NCBI GenBank assembly: GCA_046351135.1
Contig: JAXLZA010000006.1
Coordinates: 1 to 64,000, forward strand
DNA: 64,000 bases
Reading direction: 5' to 3'
Origin: UBA4427 sp046351135
Lineage (GTDB): Bacteria > Myxococcota_A > UBA9160 > UBA4427
Shown: in pieces, positions 7,650-15,144 of the stretch
How the letters are laid out: each line of letters begins with the position of its first letter
Numbering within the stretch: position 1 is the first letter of the stretch
Notes under the pieces: model-generated
Seen by the model: the letters and a program-made list of their open reading frames with translations, nothing else
Told to the model about the DNA's origin: nothing
The model's database searches: none
Program-made: the position numbers and the translations under genes

Positions 7650-9674
7650 GTGGGGTCAACCAGCGTGTGCACGGGCCAAGCCAGCGATCTCGTTGCGCTT
7701 CTCCGAGGTGTGGGGCGCCGAGGCACGCTCGCGCTGGTCGTCCTCGTCGCCCTGCTCGCCCCCGCGTGCGCCGAGCGACCACGGGCCGGGGCGACACCGC
7801 CCGGCGCCAGCCGCGCCGGAGCCTGCCCGGGCGGCGCCGAGGCCGTCGGCCCCGCCGCATCGAGATCGGCGGGCGCGACCGGGTCGGCGGGGGAGGCGGT
7901 GCTGCGGATCGGGACGAGTGGCGACTACGCCCCGTTCAGCCTGTGGCCTGCCGACGCGCGGGAGCCCGAGGGCTTCTCCGTCGCCGTCGCCCGGGCCTTC
8001 GCCGCCGATCGGGGCGCGCAGATCGAGTTCGTCCGCTTCCGCTGGAGCGAGCTCGCCGCCGACCTCGCGGCCGGGCGCTTCGACCTCACCCTCTCCGGGA
8101 TCACCGTCCGCCCGGACCGCTCGCGGGTCGGCCGCTTCAGTGCCCCCCTGACGACGACCGCCGCGACCGCCCTCGTTCGGGCGGAGTCTGCGCTCGCGAG
8201 CCCGGCGGACCTCGCGCGGCCCGGGCTGCGGATCGCGGTGAACCGGGGCGGGCATCTCGAGCGGGTCGCCCGGACGCTCTTCGGGCGGGCGCGGATCGAG
8301 GCGGTCGGGACCAACGGCGAGGTGCCCATGCGCCTCGCGGACGGGCGGGCCGACGCGGTGCTGACGGACGACCTCGAGGCGCCGCTCTGGCAGCGATCGC
8401 TGCCCCCGACCCGCGCGATCGGTCCGCTGACCCGCGATCGCAAGGCCGCCTGGTTCCCGCCCGCCGCGGAGGCGCTCGCGCGCGACTTCGATCGCTGGCT
8501 CGTCGCCGCCGAGGCGTCGGGGGAGCTCGCGGGGCTGCGCCGGCACCATGGCCTCGCGGCCGCGCACACCGCCGCCCCCCGGCCCGCGCTGCTCGCCCGC
8601 CTCGACGAGCGCCTCGCCCTGATGCCCGCGATCGCCCGAGCGAAGCGGACGCTCGCGCGGCCGATCGAGGACCCGGCCCAGGAAGCGCGCGTCCACGTCG
8701 CCGCGCGGGACTCGGCCGAGCGCGCCGCGCGCGAGCTCGCCGTCCCGCCGCCGAGCGACGCGTCGCTCCACCGCTTCGTCGAGGCCCTGCTCGCCGCGGC
8801 CCGCATCGTCCAGACGCGCACGCTCGCAGCCGATGCCGCGACGCCGGGCGCCGCTTCGGAGGAGCTCGCCGCCGCACCGGACGGCGAGCTCGCCCGCATC
8901 GAGCTCGAAGACCAGCTGCGCCCGGCCGCCTCGTTCCTGATGGACCGGATCGTCTGGCTCGCCGTCGCGAGCACCTCGCCGGACCTCGCACCGCGCACGC
9001 CGGAGCCGCTCGCGAGCGGCTCCACGTCGGACGCTTCGACCGCGCCGACGCCGTCGGCCGCGCCGAACGCGCGGCGCGCTGCGTTCTCCGACGCCCTCTC
9101 GGCCTACGACCTGCCGCGCGCGCTCGTGGACGAGCTCCACGCCGCGCTCGAGGCCCTCGAAGCGGCGCCCGCGACGAGCCGGGCGCCCGTCACGCCGCCC
9201 CGCCGCGCCACAGCATCCGCGCGAGCACGCCCAGCACGACCGGCCCCGCGAGACACAGCACCCAGCGCGGGAGGGCGAAGGGCGCCCCGAGCAGCGGGAT
9301 CTCCCAGGCGATCAGGCGGTGGATCGCGAGCAGGCCCCACGACGCCACGAAGGCGACGACCGAGGCCGGTGCGGCCCCGGCGCGCAGCATGCCTGCGGCC
9401 ATCGGCATCGAGACGAAGGGCCCCGCCGGCGTCACCAGCCCGACCGCGCTCGCGAGCAGCACGCCGCGCAGCCCCGAGCCCTCGCCGAGCGCCCGCGAGA
9501 CCCACGCCCGCGGCAGCAGGCTCTCGATCAGCCCCGCCACCAGGAACGAGACGTAGAGCACGAGCAGGAAGCGCAGGAACTGGCGCGTCCCGCCCGAGAG
9601 CGCCTCGCCGGCGAAGGACGGTCCGCCCCGCACGAGCGCCAGCGCCGTCAGCGCGACGAGCAGCCCCGCCATGA
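7650..9674 (+). CDS. Exported cyclohexadienyl dehydratase fused to AroQ-gamma chorismate mutase
   Basis: Residues 22-41 form a signal sequence. Residues 84-300 match the periplasmic binding-protein fold of PheC: GTSGDYAPFS, SGITVRPDRSRVGRFSAP, the VNRGGHLERVAR stretch and DGRADAVLTDDLEA. Residues about 311-505 match secreted AroQ-gamma chorismate mutase: LDERLALMPAIARAK, RPIEDPAQEAR (339-347) and ARIVQTRTL (384-392). Together they would convert chorismate to prephenate and then phenylpyruvate (or arogenate to phenylalanine) in the periplasm. GTG 7650 is supported by AGGAGAGG six bases upstream. No stop codon occurs after the mutase domain until 9674, so the last ~160 residues are Arg/Pro/Ala-rich and antisense to the permease gene. 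That tail may be real, or may reflect a lost stop or frameshift near 9180. Confidence 0.82.
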   Translation: MGSTSVCTGQASDLVALLRGVGRRGTLALVVLVALLAPACAERPRAGATPPGASRAGACPGGAEAVGPAASRSAGATGSAGEAVLRIGTSGDYAPFSLWPADAREPEGFSVAVARAFAADRGAQIEFVRFRWSELAADLAAGRFDLTLSGITVRPDRSRVGRFSAPLTTTAATALVRAESALASPADLARPGLRIAVNRGGHLERVARTLFGRARIEAVGTNGEVPMRLADGRADAVLTDDLEAPLWQRSLPPTRAIGPLTRDRKAAWFPPAAEALARDFDRWLVAAEASGELAGLRRHHGLAAAHTAAPRPALLARLDERLALMPAIARAKRTLARPIEDPAQEARVHVAARDSAERAARELAVPPPSDASLHRFVEALLAAARIVQTRTLAADAATPGAASEELAAAPDGELARIELEDQLRPAASFLMDRIVWLAVASTSPDLAPRTPEPLASGSTSDASTAPTPSAAPNARRAAFSDALSAYDLPRALVDELHAALEALEAAPATSRAPVTPPRRATASARARPARPAPRDTAPSAGGRRAPRAAGSPRRSGGGSRAGPTTPRRRRPRPVRPRRAACLRPSASRRRAPPASPARPRSRAARRAAPSPRRAPARPTPAAAGSRSAPPPGTRRRARAGSAGTGASRPRAPRRRRTVRPARAPAPSARRAAPP

Positions 9675-9702
9675 TCCAGAAGTTCCCGTCGAAGAGCTTC
9701 AC
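9190..9702 (-). CDS. ArsP-like permease (half-size membrane protein)
   Basis: The 170-residue protein has about four to five hydrophobic segments: residues 9-27, 43-62, 77-100, 105-125 and 140-160. The stretch GLVTPAGPFVSMPMAAGMLRAGA resembles the ArsP_1 predicted permease family, where a TPGP-type motif recurs in each half. It is about half the normal length, so a homodimer or a partner half is likely; substrate is unknown. The GTG start at 9702 is chosen because MKLFDGNFWI precedes the first membrane segment and a purine-rich AGGGGG lies just upstream. The whole gene lies opposite the open 3' end of the PheC-mutase frame. Confidence 0.68.
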   Translation of the reverse strand: MKLFDGNFWIMAGLLVALTALALVRGGPSFAGEALSGGTRQFLRFLLVLYVSFLVAGLIESLLPRAWVSRALGEGSGLRGVLLASAVGLVTPAGPFVSMPMAAGMLRAGAAPASVVAFVASWGLLAIHRLIAWEIPLLGAPFALPRWVLCLAGPVVLGVLARMLWRGGAA

Positions 9703-9761
9703 CGCCTGCCCCCTGAGACTGCCGACTCGTGCATCCGGCCGTTCATCCGATCCCGAACCGA

Positions 9762-10736
9762 CTAATAGAACGTGCAGCGCGTACGGTGGCGCGGGCGCGC
9801 CTTGATCGCCGGCGCCTGCCCCGCGTTCCAGAGACGGCCGTCGAGAGCGTGGGCCGTCGTCGGCCGACCGAGGGCCGCCAGGCGCGCGACGAGGCGCTCG
9901 ACGACCTCGACGGCGACCGCGCGGATCTCGACCTCCTCGGGCGTGCCCCACGCGAGGAGCTGCTCGCCGTCGATGCGCGCCGCGAGCGCCGGCGAGTAGA
10001 CGAGCACGCCGTGACACCGCAGCACGTGGGGCACGAGATTGTCGGCGAAGAGCGTCAGGCGATCGAGATCGTGGAAGCGCCCCCAGCCCTCGCCCTCGAA
10101 CGCGCGGGCGAGATCCGCCACCGTGATCTGGGCGCGCTTGTAGAAGGGCACCTCGAGCTCGTCGTAGCGCGCGACGTCGGCGTAGAGCGGGAGCGTGGCC
10201 AGCGCACGGACGAGGCGCTCCGCCGAGCCGTCGGCCGACTCGACGGCGGACTCGAAGCGATCGCCGTGCTCGTCCCGCAGCCAGTCGCCGAGCTCGCGCC
10301 AGGCCCGGGCGAAGAGCGCCATCAGCTCGGCCACCGCCGGCGCAGCGAGGCTCTGGCCGAGCAGCTCCGCCATCGACGCCGGCGTCGCCGCGCGCAGCCA
10401 GTCGCCGGTCCACGGATCCCCGCGCTCGACCGACTCGCGGCAGGCCGTCGCGACCTGGCGATAGCCCGACAGCCCCGCGCGCTTCGCCAGCACCGGAAAC
10501 CAGCCCGAGCCGAAGTTGATGGCGTCGAGGGCGATCGTGAAGGCGAGGGCGCGGGCGGGCGCGCCGGCGAAGTGGTGCATCGGATCGAGGTCTTCGTGGG
10601 GCGCGGACTCGGTGGCGAGCCGGCGGGCGAGGGCGTCGAGGCGCTCGTCGTCGATCCGCACGTCGCGGGCGCGCCGGGTGACCTCGGCCGCCCGGCTCCG
10701 GATCCGATCGAAGAGCGAGTCGCCGGCGGCGTCCAT
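9762..10736 (-). CDS. Queuosine salvage enzyme (DUF2419, Qng1-like)
   Basis: The 324-residue protein matches the queuosine salvage family, whose characterised members are queuosine 5'-monophosphate or nucleoside glycosylases that release queuine for reuse in tRNA. Signature stretches are IALDAINFGSGWF (68-80), LTLFADNLVPHVLR (227-240), VYSPALAARID (246-256), EVEIRA (268-273) and the C-terminal KARPRHRTRCTFY. The family is widespread in eukaryotes and patchy in bacteria. The gene lies two bases downstream of the lipid kinase gene and is probably in the same transcript. No queuosine biosynthesis gene is visible here. Start ATG 10736 is the first in frame. Confidence 0.88.
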   Translation of the reverse strand: MDAAGDSLFDRIRSRAAEVTRRARDVRIDDERLDALARRLATESAPHEDLDPMHHFAGAPARALAFTIALDAINFGSGWFPVLAKRAGLSGYRQVATACRESVERGDPWTGDWLRAATPASMAELLGQSLAAPAVAELMALFARAWRELGDWLRDEHGDRFESAVESADGSAERLVRALATLPLYADVARYDELEVPFYKRAQITVADLARAFEGEGWGRFHDLDRLTLFADNLVPHVLRCHGVLVYSPALAARIDGEQLLAWGTPEEVEIRAVAVEVVERLVARLAALGRPTTAHALDGRLWNAGQAPAIKARPRHRTRCTFY

Positions 10737-10738
10737 CC

Positions 10739-11794
10739 TCAGCCCCGCTGCCGCCGCACCGCGACCGGCTGGCTCACGAGCGGCGCCACCACCGCCCGCT
10801 TCGGCCGCAGCACCGGAATCGTGACCTCCGGCGCGAAGACCCGCAGCGCGCCCGGCAGGCACTCCGCGCGCAGCGGCAGCCCGAAGCCGCCCTCGCCGTC
10901 GATCTCGACCGCGGCGCCGGCGAGGCCGGCGACCGGAGCGGCGGGCGCACCGGGCGGCGCCGCGGCGGCGAGGACCTCGACGCGGTGGGCGGCGTGGAAC
11001 GACACGCGCGGGTGGCGGCCGTGGCGGCCGAGGTAGAAGGCGGGCAGGTGGGTCACCAGCTCCCGGCGCGAGAGGCCGCGAGCGAGCACCACCTCGAGCA
11101 GCCCGTCGTCGACCCGCGCCTCCGGCGCGACCCGCATGCCGGCCCCGAAATAACATCCGTTGGCGACGGCGACGAGCGAGACGGCGCCCTCGTGGACCCG
11201 CTCGCCGTCGACCCGGACCACCGCCTCGAAGGGCGCGTGGGAGGCGACGGCGGCGAGCGCGCCCGCGAAGAAGCCGAGGCGGGGGCCGACGCGGGCGGAG
11301 AGCGGACCGACGTGGCGGAGCGTGTCGCCGGAGAGCCCGGCGCTGACCTCGTTGGCGAAGTGGCGCACGCACGGGCCACCCGCGGCGTCCCGCAGCTCGA
11401 CGCGCCCGACGTCGAGCGATCGCGTATTGCCCGAGGCGACGATCTCGAGCGCCGCCTCGATCCGCCGCGGCAGCCCGAGCGTCCGCGCGAGATCGCAGCC
11501 CGAGCCGACCGGCAGGATCCCGAGCGCCGGGCGCGAGGACCCGGTCCGCGCGCCCTCGATCAGCCCGGTCACGACCTCGCCCGTCGTCCCGTCGCCCCCG
11601 GCGACGAGGACCCGCGCGATCCCCCGCGCGGCGGCCTCGCGCGCGATCGCGGCCGCGTCCCCCGGTGCCCGGGTCGTCGCGACGGAGAGCGGCCCGCAGA
11701 TCGCCTCGGCGCGCGCGACCAATCCGTCCGCGAGGCGACCCGCCAATCCCCCGCCGCTCGCGGGATTCACGATCAAGAGCGTCTGCGAAGCCAC
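10739..11794 (-). CDS. Diacylglycerol kinase / sphingosine kinase-fold lipid kinase
   Basis: The 351-residue protein is a DAGK-catalytic-domain lipid kinase. The nucleotide motif GGDGT is at 66-70, after NPASGGG (10-16), followed by LPVGSGCDLARTLG (usually GTGNDFA in the family). It probably phosphorylates a lipid such as diacylglycerol or a sphingoid base at the membrane; the preference cannot be read from sequence. A GTG start at 11794 places SQTLLIVNPASGG in the normal N-terminal position; the upstream frame is non-coding in character. It is followed two bases later by the queuosine salvage gene and divergent from the TVP38 gene by 61 bases. Confidence 0.85.
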   Translation of the reverse strand: MASQTLLIVNPASGGGLAGRLADGLVARAEAICGPLSVATTRAPGDAAAIAREAAARGIARVLVAGGDGTTGEVVTGLIEGARTGSSRPALGILPVGSGCDLARTLGLPRRIEAALEIVASGNTRSLDVGRVELRDAAGGPCVRHFANEVSAGLSGDTLRHVGPLSARVGPRLGFFAGALAAVASHAPFEAVVRVDGERVHEGAVSLVAVANGCYFGAGMRVAPEARVDDGLLEVVLARGLSRRELVTHLPAFYLGRHGRHPRVSFHAAHRVEVLAAAAPPGAPAAPVAGLAGAAVEIDGEGGFGLPLRAECLPGALRVFAPEVTIPVLRPKRAVVAPLVSQPVAVRRQRG

Positions 11795-11855
11795 CTCGCG
11801 ACGGTACCGAACTCGCCCGCCGAGGTCCGAGCCCGATCCGGGATATGCTCCCGGG

Positions 11856-12617
11856 ATGTCCCCGCTCCTCCGGCGACTCGGAGTCGTCGTCGCCGTCGCG
11901 ATCGCCCTGTTCTTCGCGGGCTCGGCCCTGCGCGCCCGGCTCGGGCTCGACCTCGCGCTCGACGTCGAGGGGATCCGGCGGCTCGCCGAGGGCATGGGGC
12001 CGGTGGCCCCGCTGCTCTTCGTGCTCGTCGTCGCGGCGCGGGCGCTGCTCTGGCTGCCCTCGCAGGTCGTGCTCGTGGCCGCAGGCCTCTGCTTCGGCAC
12101 CGCGCTCGGCGCGCTCGTGGGCGGCGCCGGGCTCATGCTCTCCGGTGTCGCCCTCTTCCTGCTCGCTCGCTATGCGGGACGGGATGCGGTGGAAGGGATG
12201 ATCGGCCGCCGGCGGCGGGCGCTGCTCGAGATCGCGGCGAAGCGCCGGGGCGCCGTCGTGCTGGCGCTCGCCTCGGGCTATCCCCTCGCCCCGCTCTCGC
12301 CGCTCCAGGCGGGTGCGGGCCTGACCGCGATGCCGCTCGCGAGCTTCATCCCCGCGGCCTTCGTCGGCGGCACCGTCCGCGCCGCCACCTACGCCTTCTT
12401 CGGCGACGCGATCATCGACCTCGAGCGCCACGAGATCGTCGCCGCCCTCGTGCTCGTGCTGATCGTCGTGGCCCTGCCGCTCGCGCTCCCGGGCGGCCGG
12501 AGCTGGCTGCACGCGTTCCTGTCGGACGCGGAGACCGCCGAGCCCGCGCGGTCCCCGACGCCGGGCGACGGAGGCGGGCGCGGCGCGGCAGGCGGGCCCG
12601 GACCCGCGGAGCGGTGA
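11856..12617 (+). CDS. TVP38/TMEM64 (DedA/VTT superfamily) membrane protein
   Basis: The 253-residue protein has about six hydrophobic segments and the VTT/SNARE-associated signature: LWLPSQVVLVAAGLCFG, then the GYPLAPLSPLQAGAG loop with conserved prolines, and ASFIPAAFVGG. Related VTT proteins act in lipid flipping or envelope homeostasis; the exact role here is unknown. It contains a Gly/Pro-rich C-terminal tail (about 225-253) that looks disordered. The start ATG 11856 gives a typical short cytoplasmic N terminus before the first segment. Its divergent neighbour is a lipid kinase, so both may serve membrane lipid metabolism, though this is inference. Confidence 0.85.
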   Translation: MSPLLRRLGVVVAVAIALFFAGSALRARLGLDLALDVEGIRRLAEGMGPVAPLLFVLVVAARALLWLPSQVVLVAAGLCFGTALGALVGGAGLMLSGVALFLLARYAGRDAVEGMIGRRRRALLEIAAKRRGAVVLALASGYPLAPLSPLQAGAGLTAMPLASFIPAAFVGGTVRAATYAFFGDAIIDLERHEIVAALVLVLIVVALPLALPGGRSWLHAFLSDAETAEPARSPTPGDGGGRGAAGGPGPAER

Positions 12618-12668
12618 TCCGCTCCGCCGATCCGGGCTCCGATCGGCCCGAGGCCCCTGCGCTCCGGC

Positions 12669-14954
12669 TCAGCCCTTCGCCTGGTCCCGCAGCAGGTTCA
12701 GCGCCGAGCCCGCCTTGAACCAGCCGATCTGCTCGGCGTTGAAGGTGTGGGCGAGCTCGAAGCGCTCCTCGCTGCCGTCCTCGTGGTGGAGCACGGCTTG
12801 GACCTTCGAGTCCGGCGCGAAGCGGTCGAGCCCGACCAGCGAGATGCGATCCGTCTCGCGGATCTTGTCGTAGTCGGCCGGGTTCACGAAGGTCAGCGGC
12901 AGGATGCCCTGCTTCTTCAGGTTCGACTGGTGGATGCGGGCGAAGCTCCGCACGATCACCGCCGCGCCCCCGAGATGCCGCGGCTCCATCGCCGCGTGCT
13001 CGCGGGACGAGCCCTCGCCGTAGTTCTCGTCGCCGACGACGACCCAGCGCAGGCCCCGCTTCTTGTAGTCGCGGGCGATCTTCGGGAACGAGACGCCGCG
13101 CTCGCCGGTGAGCTGGTTGAGTCCCGTGCCCGCGTCGCCGGTGTAGGCGTTGATCGCGCCGATGAACATGTTGTCGGAGATGTTGTCGAGGTGGCCGCGG
13201 TACTTGAGCCAGGGGCCGGCCATCGAGATGTGGTCGGTCGTGCACTTGCCCTTCGCCTTGAGCAGGATCGGGCACTTGACGAAGTCCTTCCCGTCCCAGG
13301 CTGCGAAGGGCTCGAGCAGCTGGAGCCGATCGCTGGTCGGGGCGACCGCGACCTTCACCGACGCGCGCTTCTCGGGCGCGGGCGGCGCTTCGTAGCCCTT
13401 GTAGCTGATGACGAAGCCCGAAGGCGGGATCTCGGGCGCCGGGCCGGGGGGCGCGAGCTTGAAGCGCGTGCCGTCGGTCGCCTCGATCTCGTCCTTCTGC
13501 GGATCGAAGTCGAGCCGGCCCGCCAGCGCGTAGGCGACGCAGATCTCGGGCGAGCCGATGAAGGAGAAGGTCCCGGCGTTGCCGTCGTTGCGCTTCGGGA
13601 AGTTGCGGTTGAACGACGAGAGGATCGAGTTCTTCTCTCCGTCCTTCACGTCGTCGCGCTTCCACTGCCCGATGCAGGGCCCGCAGGCGTTCGCGAGCAC
13701 CGTCGCCCCGATCGCCTCGAGCGCCTCCTTCTGCCCGTCGCGGGTCACCGTCTCGTCGACCTGCTCCGAGCCCGGCGTGCACCAGAGCTGCGTCTTGATC
13801 TTCGCCCCCTTCTTCGCCGCCTGGCGCGCGACGTCCGCGGCCCGCGAGAAGTCCTCGTAGGAGGAGTTCGTGCAGCTGCCGATCAGCGTCGAGGAGAGGT
13901 TCAGCGGGTAGCCGTTCTTCTTCGCGTCCTCGGCCATGCGCGAGACCGGCCGCGCGAGGTCCGGCGTGTGCGGGCCCACGATGTGCGGCTCGAGCTTCGA
14001 GAGATCGATCTCGATGATCTCCTGGAAGTAGCCGTCCGGATTCGCGAGCACGTCGGGATCGGGGGTCAGGAGCTCGAGGTTCGTGCTCGCGAGATCGGCG
14101 AGCTCCCCGCGCTCGGTCGCCTTCAGGTAGATCGCCATGCGCTCGTCGTAGGGGAACATCGAGGTCGTCGCCCCGAGCTCGGCGCCCATGTTCGTGATCG
14201 TGCCCTTGCCCGTGCACGACAGCGACGCGACGCCGGGACCGAAGTACTCGACGATGCGGTTCGTGCCACCCTTCACCGTGAGCAGCTCGCAGACCTTGAG
14301 GATCACGTCCTTCGGCGAGGCCCAGCCGTTGAGCTTCCCGGTCAGGTGGACGCCGATCACGTGGGGATAGAGAACCTCCCACGGAAAGCCCGCCATCACG
14401 TCGACCGCGTCCGCGCCGCCCACGCCCGCGGCGAACATGCCGAGGCCGCCGGCGTTCGGCGTGTGGGAGTCGGTGCCGATCATCATGCCGCCGGGGAAGG
14501 CGTACTTCTCGAGCACGACCTGATGGATGATGCCGGCGCCGGGGCCCCAGAAGCCGATGCCATAGCGCGCCGCGCAGGTCCGCAGGAAGTCGTAGACCTC
14601 GGCGTTGGTCGTCCGTGCGGTCTGCATGTCGGCGAGCGCGCCCTTGCGCGCCTCGATCAGATGGTCGCAGTGGACGGTCGACGGGACGGCGGTCTCGTTG
14701 CGGCCGGCCTGCATGAACTGGAGCATCGCCATCTGCGCCGTCGCGTCCTGCATCGCGACGCGGTCGGGGCGGAGCAACAGGTACGACTCGCCGGCGACGA
14801 GGTCCTGGCTCTTCGGGTCGTCGAGATGACCGAAGAGGATCTTCTCCGCGAAGGTGAGCGGGCGGCCGAGGCGCTTGCGGACGATCTCGAGGTTCTGCTT
14901 CGTCCGGGCGTAGGAATTGCGGACGAGCTCGGGCGTCGTTTCGATCGCGGTCAT
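12669..14954 (-). CDS. Aconitate hydratase, mitochondrial type
   Basis: The 761-residue protein interconverts citrate and isocitrate in the TCA cycle using a [4Fe-4S] cluster. The three cluster ligands are Cys361 (GSCTNSS), Cys424 and Cys427 (CGPCIGQW). The spacing 63 and 3 equals that of mitochondrial aconitase, and the overall length also fits that class better than the ~890-residue AcnA or the AcnB class. The swivelling C-terminal domain is intact, with AKGKCTTDHISMAGPW and GEGSSREHAA. A palindrome lies about 130 bases upstream of the start and is a candidate operator. The enzyme is a likely client of the SUF machinery encoded further right. Confidence 0.96.
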   Translation of the reverse strand: MTAIETTPELVRNSYARTKQNLEIVRKRLGRPLTFAEKILFGHLDDPKSQDLVAGESYLLLRPDRVAMQDATAQMAMLQFMQAGRNETAVPSTVHCDHLIEARKGALADMQTARTTNAEVYDFLRTCAARYGIGFWGPGAGIIHQVVLEKYAFPGGMMIGTDSHTPNAGGLGMFAAGVGGADAVDVMAGFPWEVLYPHVIGVHLTGKLNGWASPKDVILKVCELLTVKGGTNRIVEYFGPGVASLSCTGKGTITNMGAELGATTSMFPYDERMAIYLKATERGELADLASTNLELLTPDPDVLANPDGYFQEIIEIDLSKLEPHIVGPHTPDLARPVSRMAEDAKKNGYPLNLSSTLIGSCTNSSYEDFSRAADVARQAAKKGAKIKTQLWCTPGSEQVDETVTRDGQKEALEAIGATVLANACGPCIGQWKRDDVKDGEKNSILSSFNRNFPKRNDGNAGTFSFIGSPEICVAYALAGRLDFDPQKDEIEATDGTRFKLAPPGPAPEIPPSGFVISYKGYEAPPAPEKRASVKVAVAPTSDRLQLLEPFAAWDGKDFVKCPILLKAKGKCTTDHISMAGPWLKYRGHLDNISDNMFIGAINAYTGDAGTGLNQLTGERGVSFPKIARDYKKRGLRWVVVGDENYGEGSSREHAAMEPRHLGGAAVIVRSFARIHQSNLKKQGILPLTFVNPADYDKIRETDRISLVGLDRFAPDSKVQAVLHHEDGSEERFELAHTFNAEQIGWFKAGSALNLLRDQAKG

Positions 14955-15082
14955 GCTTCCCTCCAGGCGGCGAATGGGCGCGGCGCGGTGCGCGACACGC
15001 GGCGCGCGGACGGGCCGGACGGGGCCCGGTGACGGCCGCGGCGCGCGCGGACGGTAGCGCGGGGATCCCCCCCGTTCATGAT

Positions 15083-15096
15083 TGATTGCCCAATCA
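15083..15096. promoter_or_regulatory. Palindrome upstream of the aconitase gene
   Basis: TGATTG-CC-CAATCA is a perfect 6-bp inverted repeat with a 2-base centre. It is an A/T-rich island in the otherwise GC-saturated 190-base gap upstream of the aconitase start. The shape resembles TetR-family operators. It lies about 130 bases from the start codon, so it would act near the promoter if the leader is long. Confidence 0.4.
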
Positions 15097-15144
15097 GGCG
15101 GTTCCGGCGGCGGGCGGACCCGGCCGCGCGCGGGGCCCGGGCGC

